From: CAWEWH01 sp963812775
GTDB lineage: Bacteria; Pseudomonadota; Alphaproteobacteria; Rhizobiales; Beijerinckiaceae
Assembly (NCBI GenBank): GCA_963812775.1
Contig: CAWEWH010000005.1
Coordinates: forward strand, 1,248,407 to 1,312,406
DNA: 64,000 bases
Reading direction: 5' to 3'
Shown: piece after piece, positions 15,841-24,429 of the stretch
Numbering within the stretch: position 1 is the stretch's first letter
Layout: each line of letters opens with the position of its first letter
Program-made: the position numbers and the translations under genes
The notes under the pieces: model-generated
Databases searched by the model: none
The model's input: the letters and a program-made list of their open reading frames with translations, nothing else
Told to the model about the DNA's origin: nothing

Positions 15841-16706
15841 TCCTCGTCTTCGGAGGCGCCGGCCAGCTCGGCCAGGAGCTGGTGCAGGCGGCGAAAGCCG
15901 GCGGCGTGGCGCTGACGGCGCTGAGCCGCGCCGATGCCGACATCGCCGCCGCCGCCGACATTCGCCGCGGCCTCGCGCGCCATCGGCCGTCCGTCGTCGT
16001 CAACGCCGCCGCCTACACCAAGGTCGACCTCGCCGAGAGCGAGCCCGATGAGGCGCGGCGCGCCAACGAAACCGGCCCCGGCGTGCTGGCCGATGCTTGC
16101 GCGCGGGCCGGCATTCCGCTTTTGCATTTCTCCACCGACTTTGTGTTCGACGGTCGCAAGCAGGGCGCTTACGTGGAGAGCGATGCCGTCGCGCCGCTTG
16201 GCGTCTACGGGCGCACCAAGGCGGCCGGCGAGGCGGCGGTGCGGCGTGCGGCGCCGCGCCATGTCATCGTGCGCACCTCGTGGGTCTACGGCGCCCATGG
16301 CAGCAACTTCCTGAAGACGATGTTGCGTCTTGCCCGCGAGCGCGACGAGCTGCGTGTCGTCGCCGACCAGCACGGCGCGCCGACCTCGACGCGCGATCTG
16401 GCGCGGATCGTCCTTGCCCTCGCGCCGCGGCTTGCCGCCGGCGAGAATGCCTGGGGCACCTATCACTTCGCCGGCCGCGGCTTCACGACCTGGCACGGCT
16501 TCGCCGACGCCATCGTGGCGGCGGCCGCGCCGGCGCTCGGGCGCCGGCCGCTGGTCACGGCCATCACCGCCGCCGAGTATCCGGCCGCGGCACGGCGGCC
16601 GGCCAATTCGCGGCTCGATTGCACCCTGTTCGAGCGCACCTTCGGGCTGAGCCCGCGCCCGTGGCAGGACGAGATGCGCCACGCCGTCGAGGCGGCGCTG
16701 CGCTAA
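15837..16706 (+). CDS. rfbD: dTDP-4-dehydrorhamnose reductase
   Basis: 289 residues, SDR superfamily. N-terminal Rossmann ILVFGGAGQLGQEL, NAAAYTKVDLAESEPD, FSTDFVFDGRKQGAY and catalytic Y-x3-K in YGRTKAAGEAAVR; C-terminal substrate domain with the usual RPANSRLDC. Reduces dTDP-4-keto-L-rhamnose to dTDP-L-rhamnose using NADPH. GTG start, overlapping the rfbB stop as GTGA, so rfbC-rfbB-rfbD forms one tightly coupled operon. The downstream MFS/spermidine-synthase gene, 147 bp away, may or may not be part of it. Confidence 0.95.
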   Translation: MILVFGGAGQLGQELVQAAKAGGVALTALSRADADIAAAADIRRGLARHRPSVVVNAAAYTKVDLAESEPDEARRANETGPGVLADACARAGIPLLHFSTDFVFDGRKQGAYVESDAVAPLGVYGRTKAAGEAAVRRAAPRHVIVRTSWVYGAHGSNFLKTMLRLARERDELRVVADQHGAPTSTRDLARIVLALAPRLAAGENAWGTYHFAGRGFTTWHGFADAIVAAAAPALGRRPLVTAITAAEYPAAARRPANSRLDCTLFERTFGLSPRPWQDEMRHAVEAALR

Positions 16707-16853
16707 AGCGCGCCCGGCATCGTCGCCCCGTTCTATGGTTTTGATTTTGCGCACGAACTTGTCCGAACCACCCGCCCTTTTCGAGATCGTCCGCTAAGCG
16801 CTTATTAAACGTCCGCCGCTAGCGTCGGCCGGCACTTTTTGGCCGGGACCGTC

Positions 16854-19127
16854 ATGGCTTCTGTCGACACCAACGCCGTCGCGGTTCCTGGCAGCAAGCC
16901 GGCGGCACGCGTGCTCTGGCTCTATGGCGGCACGCTCTTCCTCTCCGCCTTCCTGCTGTTCAGCGTCCAGCCGATGTTCACCAAGATGGTGCTGCCGCGC
17001 CTGGGCGGCTCGCCCGCCGTGTGGTCGGTCGCCATGGTGGTGTTCCAGGGCTTGTTGCTGGCCGGCTATCTCTACGCCTTCGCACTGACGCGCTATTGCG
17101 GCCGGCGTGCCGCCGTGGCGCTGCATCTTGTCGTGACCGCCGTCGCCTTCGTGGCTCTGCCCATCGCGGTGGCCGAGGGCTGGGGGCGCCCGCCCAACGA
17201 AGGCGCGGCGCTGTGGCTGGTCGCCCTCTTCGTCGCCTCCATCGGCCTGCCGTTCTTCGCGGTATCGGGCAACGGCCCGCTGCTGCAGGCCTGGTTCGCC
17301 AGGACCGGCCACGTGCAGGCTCGCGATCCGTACTTTCTCTACGGCGCCTCCAATATCGGCTCCTTTGCGGCGTTGCTCGCTTACCCGGTTGTCGTCGAGC
17401 CGCTCTTCACGTTGCAGGAGCAGTCCCGTTCCTGGCTGTGGGCCTACGCGGTGCTTGCGGGGCTCATCGCCTTGTGCGGCTTCATGGTGGCATCCGCGCC
17501 AACGGCCGCCGCCGATGCGGCGCAAGCGGCCGCCCCAAGGCCCACGGCGCGCGAGCGTCTTTCGTGGGTCGGCCTTGCCTTGGTGCCGTCGGGCCTCCTC
17601 GTCGCCGTCACCGCGCACGTCTCCACCGACGTTGCCGCAGCGCCCTTCCTGTGGGTCGTCCCGCTCGCCTTGTTCCTGTTGACCTTCGTGCTCGTCTTCC
17701 GCGAGCGGCCGCTCATCGACGAGCGCTTGGTGCGCGCTGCGCAGCCGCCATTGGTGGCCGGGCTGTTGCTGCTTCTGCTGTTCGGCTGGCGCGTCAATTG
17801 GAGCCTCGCGCTGTTCGGCCACCTCGCCGGCTTCTTCGTCGCGGCGATGATCTGCCATGCGGCCCTCTACGCCCGCCGGCCTGCTGCCGCGCACCTCACT
17901 GAGTTCTATGCCTTCATGTCGCTCGGCGGCGTCATCGGTGGCGCCTTCGCGGCGCTCCTTGCCCCGCAGCTCTTCGTGACCGTCGTCGAATATCCGCTGC
18001 TTATCCTGGCGGCGCTGCTTGCCCGTCCCGGCATGCTGCAAGGCTTGCGCGACGGCTGGCGCCGCGACAGCTGGCGCCGTCAGCGTGGGGCGCTGGCACT
18101 GCTCGGCGTCCTCGTGGCGCTGCCGGCGCTCGCCTTCGGCTACCGCTTGCCGCTGTCGGCGGCCGGCGGCTTCGTCGTCGCCGTCATGGCGCTTGCCCTG
18201 CTCGTCGCCTTCCAGGGCGCCCGGCCGCTTCGCTTCCTTGCCCTCACGGCCATTGGTCTGCTGGCGATCCATCTCTATGAGCCCGGCGCCGGGCAGACCA
18301 TTTTCGCGCGCTCCTTCTTCGGTGTTCACAAGGTTGTCGATGCCGGCGACGGGCGTTTCCGCGTCCTCTATCACGGCACCACCGTCCACGGCGCCGAGCG
18401 CGTGCGCAGCGACGATGGCGCGGCCCTGGCGCAGCGCCCCGATCCGCTCACCTACTATTACTCGGGCGGACCCTATGCGGAGGCCATCGATGCCGTTCGC
18501 GCCCGCGCCGGCGGCACGCTGAAGCGCGTTGCGGTGGTCGGTCTCGGCGTGGGCGCGCTGTCGTGCCAGAGCGCGCCCGGCGAGGCCTGGAGCTTCTACG
18601 AGATCGACCCCGAGGTGGTGCGGCTCGCCACCGACCGCAGCCTGTTTCGTTCGATCGCGCTGTGCGCCAAGGACGCCCCCATCGTGGTCGGCGACGCCCG
18701 GCTGACTCTCGCCGATGCCGAGCCGGGCTTCGACATGATCCTGCTGGACGCCTTCACGTCGGACGTCGTTCCAGTGCATCTCCTGACCCGCGAAGCCGTG
18801 GCGCTCTACGCCGCCAAGCTCGCCCCGCATGGTGCCGTTGCCTTCAACATCTCCAACCGGCATATCGAGCTGGCGAGCGTGGTTGCGGCTTCGGCCGCCG
18901 CCAATGGCCTCGTCGCCAGGGTCAAGCGCGATGGCAACGACGTTGATACGCCGCGTACGCTCCGCGCTCGCGCCGAGATCGTCGTCGTGGCGCGCCCCGA
19001 CACCGAGCTCGAGAAGCTCGGCGAGGCGGAGGGTTGGCGGTTGCTCGCGCCGCGTCACGATGTCCGCACCTGGACGGACGATTTCTCGGATATTGTGGGC
19101 GCCATCCGCCGCAAGCTTGCCGAATAG
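16854..19127 (+). CDS. Fused MFS / spermidine synthase-like protein
   Basis: 757 residues. Residues 15 to about 460 form twelve or so membrane helices (for example LWLYGGTLFLSAFLLFSVQP with MFTKMVLPRLGGSPAVWS, the conserved opening of this fusion family). The C-terminal 290 residues are a spermidine-synthase-like Rossmann domain: RVAVVGLGVGALSCQSAPGE binds the adenosyl cofactor, EIDPEVVRLA follows, and IVVGDARLTLADAEPGFDMI with LLDAFTSDVVPVHLLT forms the active-site region. The true substrate of these fusions is not established. ATG start; a TTG five codons earlier is less likely. Plus strand, after the rhamnose genes. Confidence 0.9.
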   Translation: MASVDTNAVAVPGSKPAARVLWLYGGTLFLSAFLLFSVQPMFTKMVLPRLGGSPAVWSVAMVVFQGLLLAGYLYAFALTRYCGRRAAVALHLVVTAVAFVALPIAVAEGWGRPPNEGAALWLVALFVASIGLPFFAVSGNGPLLQAWFARTGHVQARDPYFLYGASNIGSFAALLAYPVVVEPLFTLQEQSRSWLWAYAVLAGLIALCGFMVASAPTAAADAAQAAAPRPTARERLSWVGLALVPSGLLVAVTAHVSTDVAAAPFLWVVPLALFLLTFVLVFRERPLIDERLVRAAQPPLVAGLLLLLLFGWRVNWSLALFGHLAGFFVAAMICHAALYARRPAAAHLTEFYAFMSLGGVIGGAFAALLAPQLFVTVVEYPLLILAALLARPGMLQGLRDGWRRDSWRRQRGALALLGVLVALPALAFGYRLPLSAAGGFVVAVMALALLVAFQGARPLRFLALTAIGLLAIHLYEPGAGQTIFARSFFGVHKVVDAGDGRFRVLYHGTTVHGAERVRSDDGAALAQRPDPLTYYYSGGPYAEAIDAVRARAGGTLKRVAVVGLGVGALSCQSAPGEAWSFYEIDPEVVRLATDRSLFRSIALCAKDAPIVVGDARLTLADAEPGFDMILLDAFTSDVVPVHLLTREAVALYAAKLAPHGAVAFNISNRHIELASVVAASAAANGLVARVKRDGNDVDTPRTLRARAEIVVVARPDTELEKLGEAEGWRLLAPRHDVRTWTDDFSDIVGAIRRKLAE

Positions 19128-19151
19128 GCCGAAGTCCGCGACAACCCTTCC

Positions 19152-19445
19152 ATGCGTCTGTTGATTGTCGTCCTGGCGGCCATCGCCTTCGTCCTGCCGG
19201 CGTCGGCCCAGTACCAAAACATGACCGCCGAGCAATGCCGGCGCATCGCGGATTTGCAGCAGCGGCTGACATGTCTCGGCCAAGTCCGTCGGCCCCCGGG
19301 ACCGTCGGGCGCCTCTCCGTTCGGCCCCATCCAGCTCCTGCCTCAAATCCAGCCCGTGGTGCAGCCGCCAAACCCCGCCTCGAAGGCGCCTGATCGCAGC
19401 ACGACGAAGAATTGTCCCGCAAAGAAGAGCGAGTTCCGCCGCTGA
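19152..19445 (+). CDS. Small secreted proline-rich hypothetical protein
   Basis: 97 residues. Clear signal peptide MRLLIVVLAAIAFVLPASAQ with cleavage after ASA. The mature part begins YQNMTAEQCRRIADLQQRLT with two cysteines (EQC ... LTC), then a Pro/Gln-rich low-complexity stretch and a Lys-rich tail with a third cysteine. 24 bp after the MFS/spermidine-synthase gene and probably co-transcribed; convergent with ppk2. No family recognised. Confidence 0.6.
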   Translation: MRLLIVVLAAIAFVLPASAQYQNMTAEQCRRIADLQQRLTCLGQVRRPPGPSGASPFGPIQLLPQIQPVVQPPNPASKAPDRSTTKNCPAKKSEFRR

Positions 19446-19480
19446 GGCGGCGCGCCGGCCATGCGAGGAGCCGTGAGGCT

Positions 19481-20374
19481 TCAATCCTCGCCGCCGCGTT
19501 TGAGATACGACTTGGCATCGAGCACGACCCGCCGGTCGATCTCGCCTATCGCCGCCTTGCTTTTTCCCGCATACGGCATCCGGTCGAGGACGAGGCGGAT
19601 GGCGTTGAGCCGCGCCCGGAACTTGTCATTGGCGCGCACGATGGTCCACGGCGCGACCTCGGTGGACGTTTGCTCGATCATCTCGTCGATCGCCTGGGAA
19701 TAGTCCTTCCAGCGCGCCACGGCTTCGAAGTCGATGGGCGAGAGCTTCCAGCGTTTCAGCGGATCGTGATGGCGGGCGTGCAGGCGCTTCATCTGCATCT
19801 CGCGTCCGATGGAGAGGAAGAGCTTCACCAGCCAGATGCCGTCGCGGACCAGCATCTTCTCCACCGCGGGCGTCTCCTTGAGGAACTGGCGAACCTGCTC
19901 CTTGGTTGCGAACCCCATGACGCGCTCGACCCCCGCGCGGTTGTACCAGGAACGGTCGAATAGGGTTATCTCGCCTCGCGTCGGCAGTTCGGCCAAGTAG
20001 CGCTGAAAATACCATTGCCCCTGCTCCTCGTCCGACGGCTTGGTCAGCGCCACGACCCGCGCGCCGCGCGGGTTGAGGTGCTGGGTGAAGCGATGGATGG
20101 TGCCGCCCTTGCCGGCCCCGTCGCGCCCTTCGAACACGATGACGATGCGCTCGCCCTTGTCCTTGGCCCACGATTGCAGCTTGAGCAGCTCGATTTGCAG
20201 CTTTTCGAGCTCTTCCTCGTATTGCTTTCGCTTCATTTTCTTGTCGTAGGGATAGCCGCCGCTGCGCATGGCGGCCGCCTCGATCGCCGGCGGTAGATCC
20301 TTCCGCTCAATGACGAAGGCCGTTTTCCTTCCGGTCGAGGTTGCGCCGGATTCGCGGCTTTTCGCTTTGGCCAT
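19481..20374 (-). CDS. ppk2: Polyphosphate kinase 2 (class I PPK2)
   Basis: 297 residues. P-loop kinase fold with Walker A FEGRDGAGKGGTIHRF, Walker B ITLFDRSWYNRAGVERVMGF and the lid with RHHDPLKRWKLSPID, all typical of class I PPK2. It uses polyphosphate to phosphorylate nucleoside diphosphates (mostly GDP/ADP), or the reverse. Cytoplasmic. N-terminal 45 residues are basic and variable. Divergently transcribed from phoR with a 120-bp gap; only one weak Pho-box-like half site (CTGTCAC) is visible there, so PhoB control is possible but not shown. Confidence 0.94.
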   Translation of the reverse strand: MAKAKSRESGATSTGRKTAFVIERKDLPPAIEAAAMRSGGYPYDKKMKRKQYEEELEKLQIELLKLQSWAKDKGERIVIVFEGRDGAGKGGTIHRFTQHLNPRGARVVALTKPSDEEQGQWYFQRYLAELPTRGEITLFDRSWYNRAGVERVMGFATKEQVRQFLKETPAVEKMLVRDGIWLVKLFLSIGREMQMKRLHARHHDPLKRWKLSPIDFEAVARWKDYSQAIDEMIEQTSTEVAPWTIVRANDKFRARLNAIRLVLDRMPYAGKSKAAIGEIDRRVVLDAKSYLKRGGED

Positions 20375-20494
20375 CTCTCACGCTCCACTTGCGGCGCTCA
20401 ACGCTTATCAACAAAGCCATCCACCAGGAAACGCTCGACCCGTGACAGAGGTGGTCCAAACGCCTACATCCGGGGCGGTATTTGGAGCTCCTGT

Positions 20495-21793
20495 TTGTCG
20501 GCAGCCGATCCATCCGTCAGGCCACGGCAACCTCCCAGCGACACGCCGACGACGCGCGCCACCGCGCTGAAGGCCGCCGCGCTGACCGGCGGGTGCTTCG
20601 TCTTGGCGGCGCTGGCCACCGGATCCCTCACGGTGTGGATCATCGCGGCAGCTGCCGCTGCCTTGGGGCTGACCGCGTTCTTCTTCCGCAACGTGCGCCC
20701 GGGCATCGTCAGCGTCGCCGAGGAGGCGCGCGCCGCGCCGGCGGCCTCGCTGCTTGAGACCGTCGTGGCGCTGCTGCCCGACCCGGTCATTGTCGTCGGC
20801 CGCAAGGGCGAGGTGACGCATATGAGCCGCGCCGCCATGGGGCTCTATCCGGGGCTGCGCAAGGGCGAGCCGCTCTCCTACGCCTTGCGGGCCCCGGACG
20901 TGCTGGGGGGGCTCGACCAGGCCCTCACCGGCAACGTCGCCCAGTCGGTCGAGCTCGTCGAGCGCGTGCCCGTCGAGCGGGTGTTCGCCGTCACCATCGT
21001 GCCGCTGCCCGGCGAGGGCGGCGAGACGCTGGCCGCCATGCTGCACTTGGCCGATCTGACGGAGGCGCGGCGGCTCGAGCACATGCGCGTCGATTTCGTC
21101 GCCAATGCCAGCCACGAGCTGCGCACGCCGCTCGCCTCCGTTGTCGGGTTCATCGACACGCTGCAAGGGTCGGCACGCAACGATGCGCCGGCCCGCGAGC
21201 GCTTCCTCGGCGTCATGCGCGAGCAGGCCGGACGCATGGCGCGGCTGATCGACGATCTCCTGTCGCTGTCGCGCATCGAGCTCAGCGCACACGTGCAGCC
21301 GGAAACCGTCATCGATCTCCTGCCCATCGTGCAGCACATCGCCGAGACGCTCAGTCCCCTCGCTGTCGACAACAACGTCGCCATTGCCATCTCGGGCGAT
21401 AAAGGCCCGCTGCCCGTCAAGGGCGAGCGCGACGAATTGCTGCGTGTGTTCGAGAACCTCATCGAGAACGCCGTCAAGTACGGGCAGTCCGGCGGCCGCG
21501 TCGACGTCGTTGTCGAACGGCAGGCGGCAGGCGGGCGCGGCGGCGAGGTGCAGGTCGCCGTGCGCGACTATGGGCCGGGCATCGCCCCCGAGCATGTCCC
21601 GCGGCTCACCGAACGCTTCTACCGGGTCGACGTGTCGACGAGCCGCCAGAAAGGCGGCACCGGCCTCGGCCTCGCCATCGTCAAGCACATCGTCAACCGC
21701 CATCGGGGGCGCCTGTCGATCGACAGCCAGATGGGGCAGGGCGCGACCTTTCGGGTTGCGTTTCCGCTGGTGACCTCGGATGGATCGCCATAG
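20495..21793 (+). CDS. phoR: Phosphate regulon sensor histidine kinase PhoR
   Basis: 432 residues. Two membrane segments (about residues 27-70), a PAS-like sensor (LLPDPVIVVGRKGEVTHMS), then DHp with VANASHELRTPLASVVGFID (phospho-acceptor His207) and a HATPase domain: N box ENLIENAVKYGQ, G1 VRDYGPGIAPEHV, G2 KGGTGLGLAIVKHIVNRH. Senses phosphate limitation through Pst/PhoU and phosphorylates PhoB. TTG start, preceded by TTGGAGC at suitable spacing; no upstream ATG fits. The 1.5 kb before pstS is filled by repeats, and phoB lies at the far end of the pst operon. Confidence 0.94.
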   Translation: MSAADPSVRPRQPPSDTPTTRATALKAAALTGGCFVLAALATGSLTVWIIAAAAAALGLTAFFFRNVRPGIVSVAEEARAAPAASLLETVVALLPDPVIVVGRKGEVTHMSRAAMGLYPGLRKGEPLSYALRAPDVLGGLDQALTGNVAQSVELVERVPVERVFAVTIVPLPGEGGETLAAMLHLADLTEARRLEHMRVDFVANASHELRTPLASVVGFIDTLQGSARNDAPARERFLGVMREQAGRMARLIDDLLSLSRIELSAHVQPETVIDLLPIVQHIAETLSPLAVDNNVAIAISGDKGPLPVKGERDELLRVFENLIENAVKYGQSGGRVDVVVERQAAGGRGGEVQVAVRDYGPGIAPEHVPRLTERFYRVDVSTSRQKGGTGLGLAIVKHIVNRHRGRLSIDSQMGQGATFRVAFPLVTSDGSP

Positions 21794-21851
21794 AGCGTCC
21801 GCGCACTCACTGTCATCCCGGCCGAAGCGGCGTGGGTAGCCACGCGCGCCA

Positions 21852-22063
21852 CCCTCCCCATCCGATGTCGGCAGAGCCGACATCGGCACAACAATGGGCA
21901 AGTCGGGCAGGCCCGACTTGCCTGGGGGAGGGTCGGCGAGAATGCGAAGCATTCGAGCCGGGGTGGGGTGATCACCGAAACAGATCTCGTTTCTCACCCC
22001 ACCCCGATGCTCCTTCGCTTCGCTCGCTGCGATCGACCCTCCCCCTCAAGGGGAGGGTGAAGG
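21852..22063. repeat. Composite palindromic repeat element (CCCTCCCC...GGGGAGGG type)
   Basis: A chain of hairpins: CCGATGTCGGC / GCCGACATCGG, CAAGTCGGGC / GCCCGACTTG, GGGGTGGGGTGA / TCACCCCACCCC, and CTCCCC / GGGGAG near the end. A related element with the same closing block (CACCCCACCCCGAT, GATCGACCCTCCCC...GGGGAGGG) lies at 43795-43931. It is non-coding and dispersed. The open frames across it have no family-like content. It occupies the start of the gap between phoR and pstS. Confidence 0.7.
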
Positions 22064-22147
22064 AAGTCGCGCGCACGTCCTCGTTTCCGCGATCCCGAAG
22101 GACCCGAAGCCTGGGAGCGGTGCGGCCCAAAATTCAGGAAGGGCCCA

Positions 22148-22251
22148 CGCGGGAGGTCCGAGCCTTCGGCGCCAGCCGGCGCGAGCGCTCGGTGAACGTT
22201 CAGTCACAAGAGAGGTGCCGGCCAACGCTTTGTCGGCCCGGACCTCCCGCG
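22148..22251. repeat. 13-bp perfect inverted repeat with long loop
   Basis: CGCGGGAGGTCCG (22148-22160) is exactly inverted as CGGACCTCCCGCG (22239-22251) around a 78-bp loop. It lies in the gene-free stretch 21794-22746, between the composite element and the next palindrome. I see no coding support across 22064-22746. It could be the ends of a short non-autonomous repeat. Confidence 0.5.
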
Positions 22252-22435
22252 CACGGTGTTTTGTGGCCAGCACGCTTGACGAGATCGCGCGTTGCCTCCC
22301 GCAACCGTCCACGGCGTTGACGTGCCGCTTCTCCCGACAGAGGGCCGGGTCGATCCGTAAGCGCCTTTGGCCGCCCCTTCCCCGGTCTGCGCACCGAGGC
22401 TGAGGCCACCGCCCAACCCGCACTGGCGTGTCCCG

Positions 22436-22485
22436 TGCGCATGATCCCGAAAAGTGTAAGCGGTTTTCGGATCAGATCATGCGCA
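22436..22485. repeat. Dispersed palindrome, intact copy 1
   Basis: Outer arms TGCGCATGATC and GATCATGCGCA and inner arms CCGAAAA and TTTTCGG form a nearly perfect two-step palindrome. The core CATGATCCCGAAAAGTGT recurs at 29997-30044 and 34586-34633. Such palindromes are abundant between genes in rhizobial genomes. No coding role; may act as a bidirectional mRNA end or be a mobile REP-like element. Confidence 0.8.
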
Positions 22486-22746
22486 ATCAAGACACCACCA
22501 GCGCAAAGCCATCGAGACATCGCCACGCGTCACCGTGGGTCCGTCTCTCTGCGGTCACCCACACTTGGCTCGCAAGGCCTTGCGCGCCCTTCCGGGGACC
22601 GGGTATGTTGACGATAGGACAACGAAGATAGGTTGTCAAGCCTACAGAGGATATTGTTCTTCCAGACGCTGGCGTGCGTTCACGCGTCAGGCGGCAAGGG
22701 GATCACAGCGTCGCGCCGGGCCGAGGCGCCCGGTCCCGAACTCGCG

Positions 22747-22953
22747 TTAGGGGGCCCGCGGACGGCTGGCGCGCTTGGTCAGTTCGCCCCGCATCACGAG
22801 GTCAGTGACCTCCAAAACGGACTTGCCGTCAACGTCGAAATAGCGCCGACGAAGCTCTTCAACGAGCCGCTTTGCGGCCTTGTTGTGAGATCGCAAAATG
22901 CGCTCGTAACTGTCGCTCGGGCGTGGCCCGACAACATGCCTGAACTTGTTCAC
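22747..22953 (-). CDS. Hypothetical small protein
   Basis: 68 residues, no family recognised. GTG start preceded by GAGGAGCCTTCC, a good ribosome-binding site. The protein is highly charged and helical (SYERILRSHNKAAKRLVEEL, RRRYFDVDGKSVLEV), which looks like real protein and not a GC-rich shadow frame. It is antisense to the pst direction in the repeat-rich gap between phoR and pstS. Could be a remnant of an inserted gene. Moderate to low confidence. Confidence 0.42.
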   Translation of the reverse strand: MNKFRHVVGPRPSDSYERILRSHNKAAKRLVEELRRRYFDVDGKSVLEVTDLVMRGELTKRASRPRAP

Positions 22954-23166
22954 GGAAGGCTCCTCGGAGAGCAAAAGCTACGAGGTTAACCAATTCGTGC
23001 CTAGACGGTTCGAGTGCGACAATGCCGCAATGAGTGGCAGTGCGGCGCCACGGCAACACAAGCTATGCCGGAAAACCAGACACTTTCTGCAACTCGGAAT
23101 GCCTTTTTCGAAATTGCGGGCAAGGGCACCACTCCAACTTGTCCACAGGCTTGGGGTCGGCCGGCG

Positions 23167-23195
23167 GTGTCATGGAAGTGTCATCCAACCGTCAT
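23167..23195 (+). promoter_or_regulatory. Three tandem Pho boxes upstream of pstS
   Basis: Direct repeats GTGTCAT (23167), GTGTCAT (23178) and CCGTCAT (23189) are spaced exactly 11 bp apart, one helical turn, matching the PhoB consensus CTGTCAT-N4-CTGTCAT. Two overlapping Pho boxes are therefore present. They end 102 bp before the pstS start, a standard location for PhoB-dependent activation under phosphate limitation. The -10 is not obvious. Confidence 0.85.
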
Positions 23196-23297
23196 AGAGA
23201 CAGTGGGCGGCAGGGCTTAGCGAGACGGCGTCCAGAAAAGCTCTGCACCTGACGTTGGCCCGGGACGGGGCCGGCGTTGTCGAACAGGGAGAAAGCT

Positions 23298-24350
23298 GTG
23301 AAATTCAGGAATTTAGGGGTGACATCGCTCGCCCTGGCGGGCGTCTTTGTGGCCGCCTCCGCTGAGGCCCGCGATCAGATCCGCGTCGTCGGATCCTCGA
23401 CCGTCTATCCGTTCACCACCGCCGTTGCCGAGCAGTTCGGCCGCTCGGGGGCCGGCAAGGCCCCGGTCGTCGAGTCGACCGGCACGGGCGGCGGCATGAA
23501 GCTGTTCTGCGCCGGCGTCGGCGTCGAGCACCCCGACGCCACCAACGCGTCGCGGGCGATCAAGAAGTCCGAATACGACGACTGCCAGAAGAACGGCGTC
23601 AAGGACATCGTCGAATTGAAGATCGGCTTCGACGGTCTCACCATCGCCAACTCGAAGGCGGGGCCGGACCTCAAGCTCAGCAAGCAGCAGGTCTTCCTTG
23701 CGCTGGCCAAGGACATTCCGGGTCCGGACGGCAAGCTCGTCCCGAACCCGCACAAGAACTGGTCGGACATCGACAAGTCGTTGCCGGACCAGAAGATCGA
23801 GGTGCTCGGCCCACCCCCGACCTCGGGCACCCGCGACAGCTTCCTGGAGCTCGTGATGGAAGAGGGCGCCAAGAAGGTGCCGGCCCTCGCCACGCTCCGC
23901 ACCGCCGACGCCAAGGCTTTCGACAAGGCCTGGAAGTCGATCCGCGAGGACGGCGCGTGGGTCGACGCCGGCGAGAACGACAACCTCATTGTCCAGAAGC
24001 TCGTCGCCAACCCGAAGGCGGTTGGCGTCTTCGGCTTCTCGTTCCTCGAGGAGAATGCGGCGAAGATCAAGGGCGCGGTCGTCGACGGCGCCGCCCCGGA
24101 CTACGACGCCATCGCGTCCGGCGCGTACAAGGTGGCGCGGCCGCTCTTCGTCTATTTCAAGAAGCAGCATATCGGCGTCGTGCCGGGCATCGACAAGTTC
24201 ATCGCCGAATATACGTCGGACAAGGCGCTCGGCGAGGACGGGTATCTGGCCCGCAAGGGCCTCGTCGCGTTGCCGAAGGCCGAACTCGCCAAGGTCAGGG
24301 ACGCGGTGAAGGCCCAGCGACCGCTGGCCGCCGACACGGTGAGCAACTGA
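23298..24350 (+). CDS. pstS: Phosphate ABC transporter substrate-binding protein PstS
   Basis: 350 residues. Signal peptide (residues 1-24) ending VAASAEA, mature start RDQIRVVGSSTVYPFTTAVA, the phosphate-binding PstS signature. TGGGMKLFCAGVG and the late TSGTRDSFLELVME provide the phosphate-coordinating loops. GTG start chosen because CAGGGAGA lies 5-10 nt upstream. Periplasmic. First gene of pstSCAB-phoU-phoB; Pho boxes sit 102 bp upstream, and a tetraloop hairpin separates it from pstC. Confidence 0.95.
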   Translation: MKFRNLGVTSLALAGVFVAASAEARDQIRVVGSSTVYPFTTAVAEQFGRSGAGKAPVVESTGTGGGMKLFCAGVGVEHPDATNASRAIKKSEYDDCQKNGVKDIVELKIGFDGLTIANSKAGPDLKLSKQQVFLALAKDIPGPDGKLVPNPHKNWSDIDKSLPDQKIEVLGPPPTSGTRDSFLELVMEEGAKKVPALATLRTADAKAFDKAWKSIREDGAWVDAGENDNLIVQKLVANPKAVGVFGFSFLEENAAKIKGAVVDGAAPDYDAIASGAYKVARPLFVYFKKQHIGVVPGIDKFIAEYTSDKALGEDGYLARKGLVALPKAELAKVRDAVKAQRPLAADTVSN

Positions 24351-24364
24351 TCCGCGCTATCGTC

Positions 24365-24386
24365 GGGCGCGACTTCGGTCGCGCCC
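24365..24386 (+). terminator. Stable UUCG hairpin between pstS and pstC
   Basis: GGGCGCGAC, loop TTCG, GTCGCGCCC: a perfect 9-bp stem with a UUCG tetraloop. No T-run follows, so it is unlikely to terminate fully. It fits a processing or 3'-stabilising hairpin that would leave more pstS than pstCAB message, as binding proteins are needed in excess. Confidence 0.6.
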
Positions 24387-24429
24387 GTACGTCTACCTGC
24401 GTTCCTCGCGCCCGCACCGGCGGTCAAGC

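Noticed and set aside
16794..19484. An 896-codon open frame on the minus strand
   Set aside because: Antisense shadow of the MFS/spermidine-synthase gene in GC-rich DNA. The composition is Arg/Gly/Glu/His-rich without domains, while the plus strand shows clear membrane helices and a Rossmann domain.
20375..20494. Pho box between ppk2 and phoR
   Set aside because: Only one CTGTCAC-like half site is present, with no second repeat at 11 bp.
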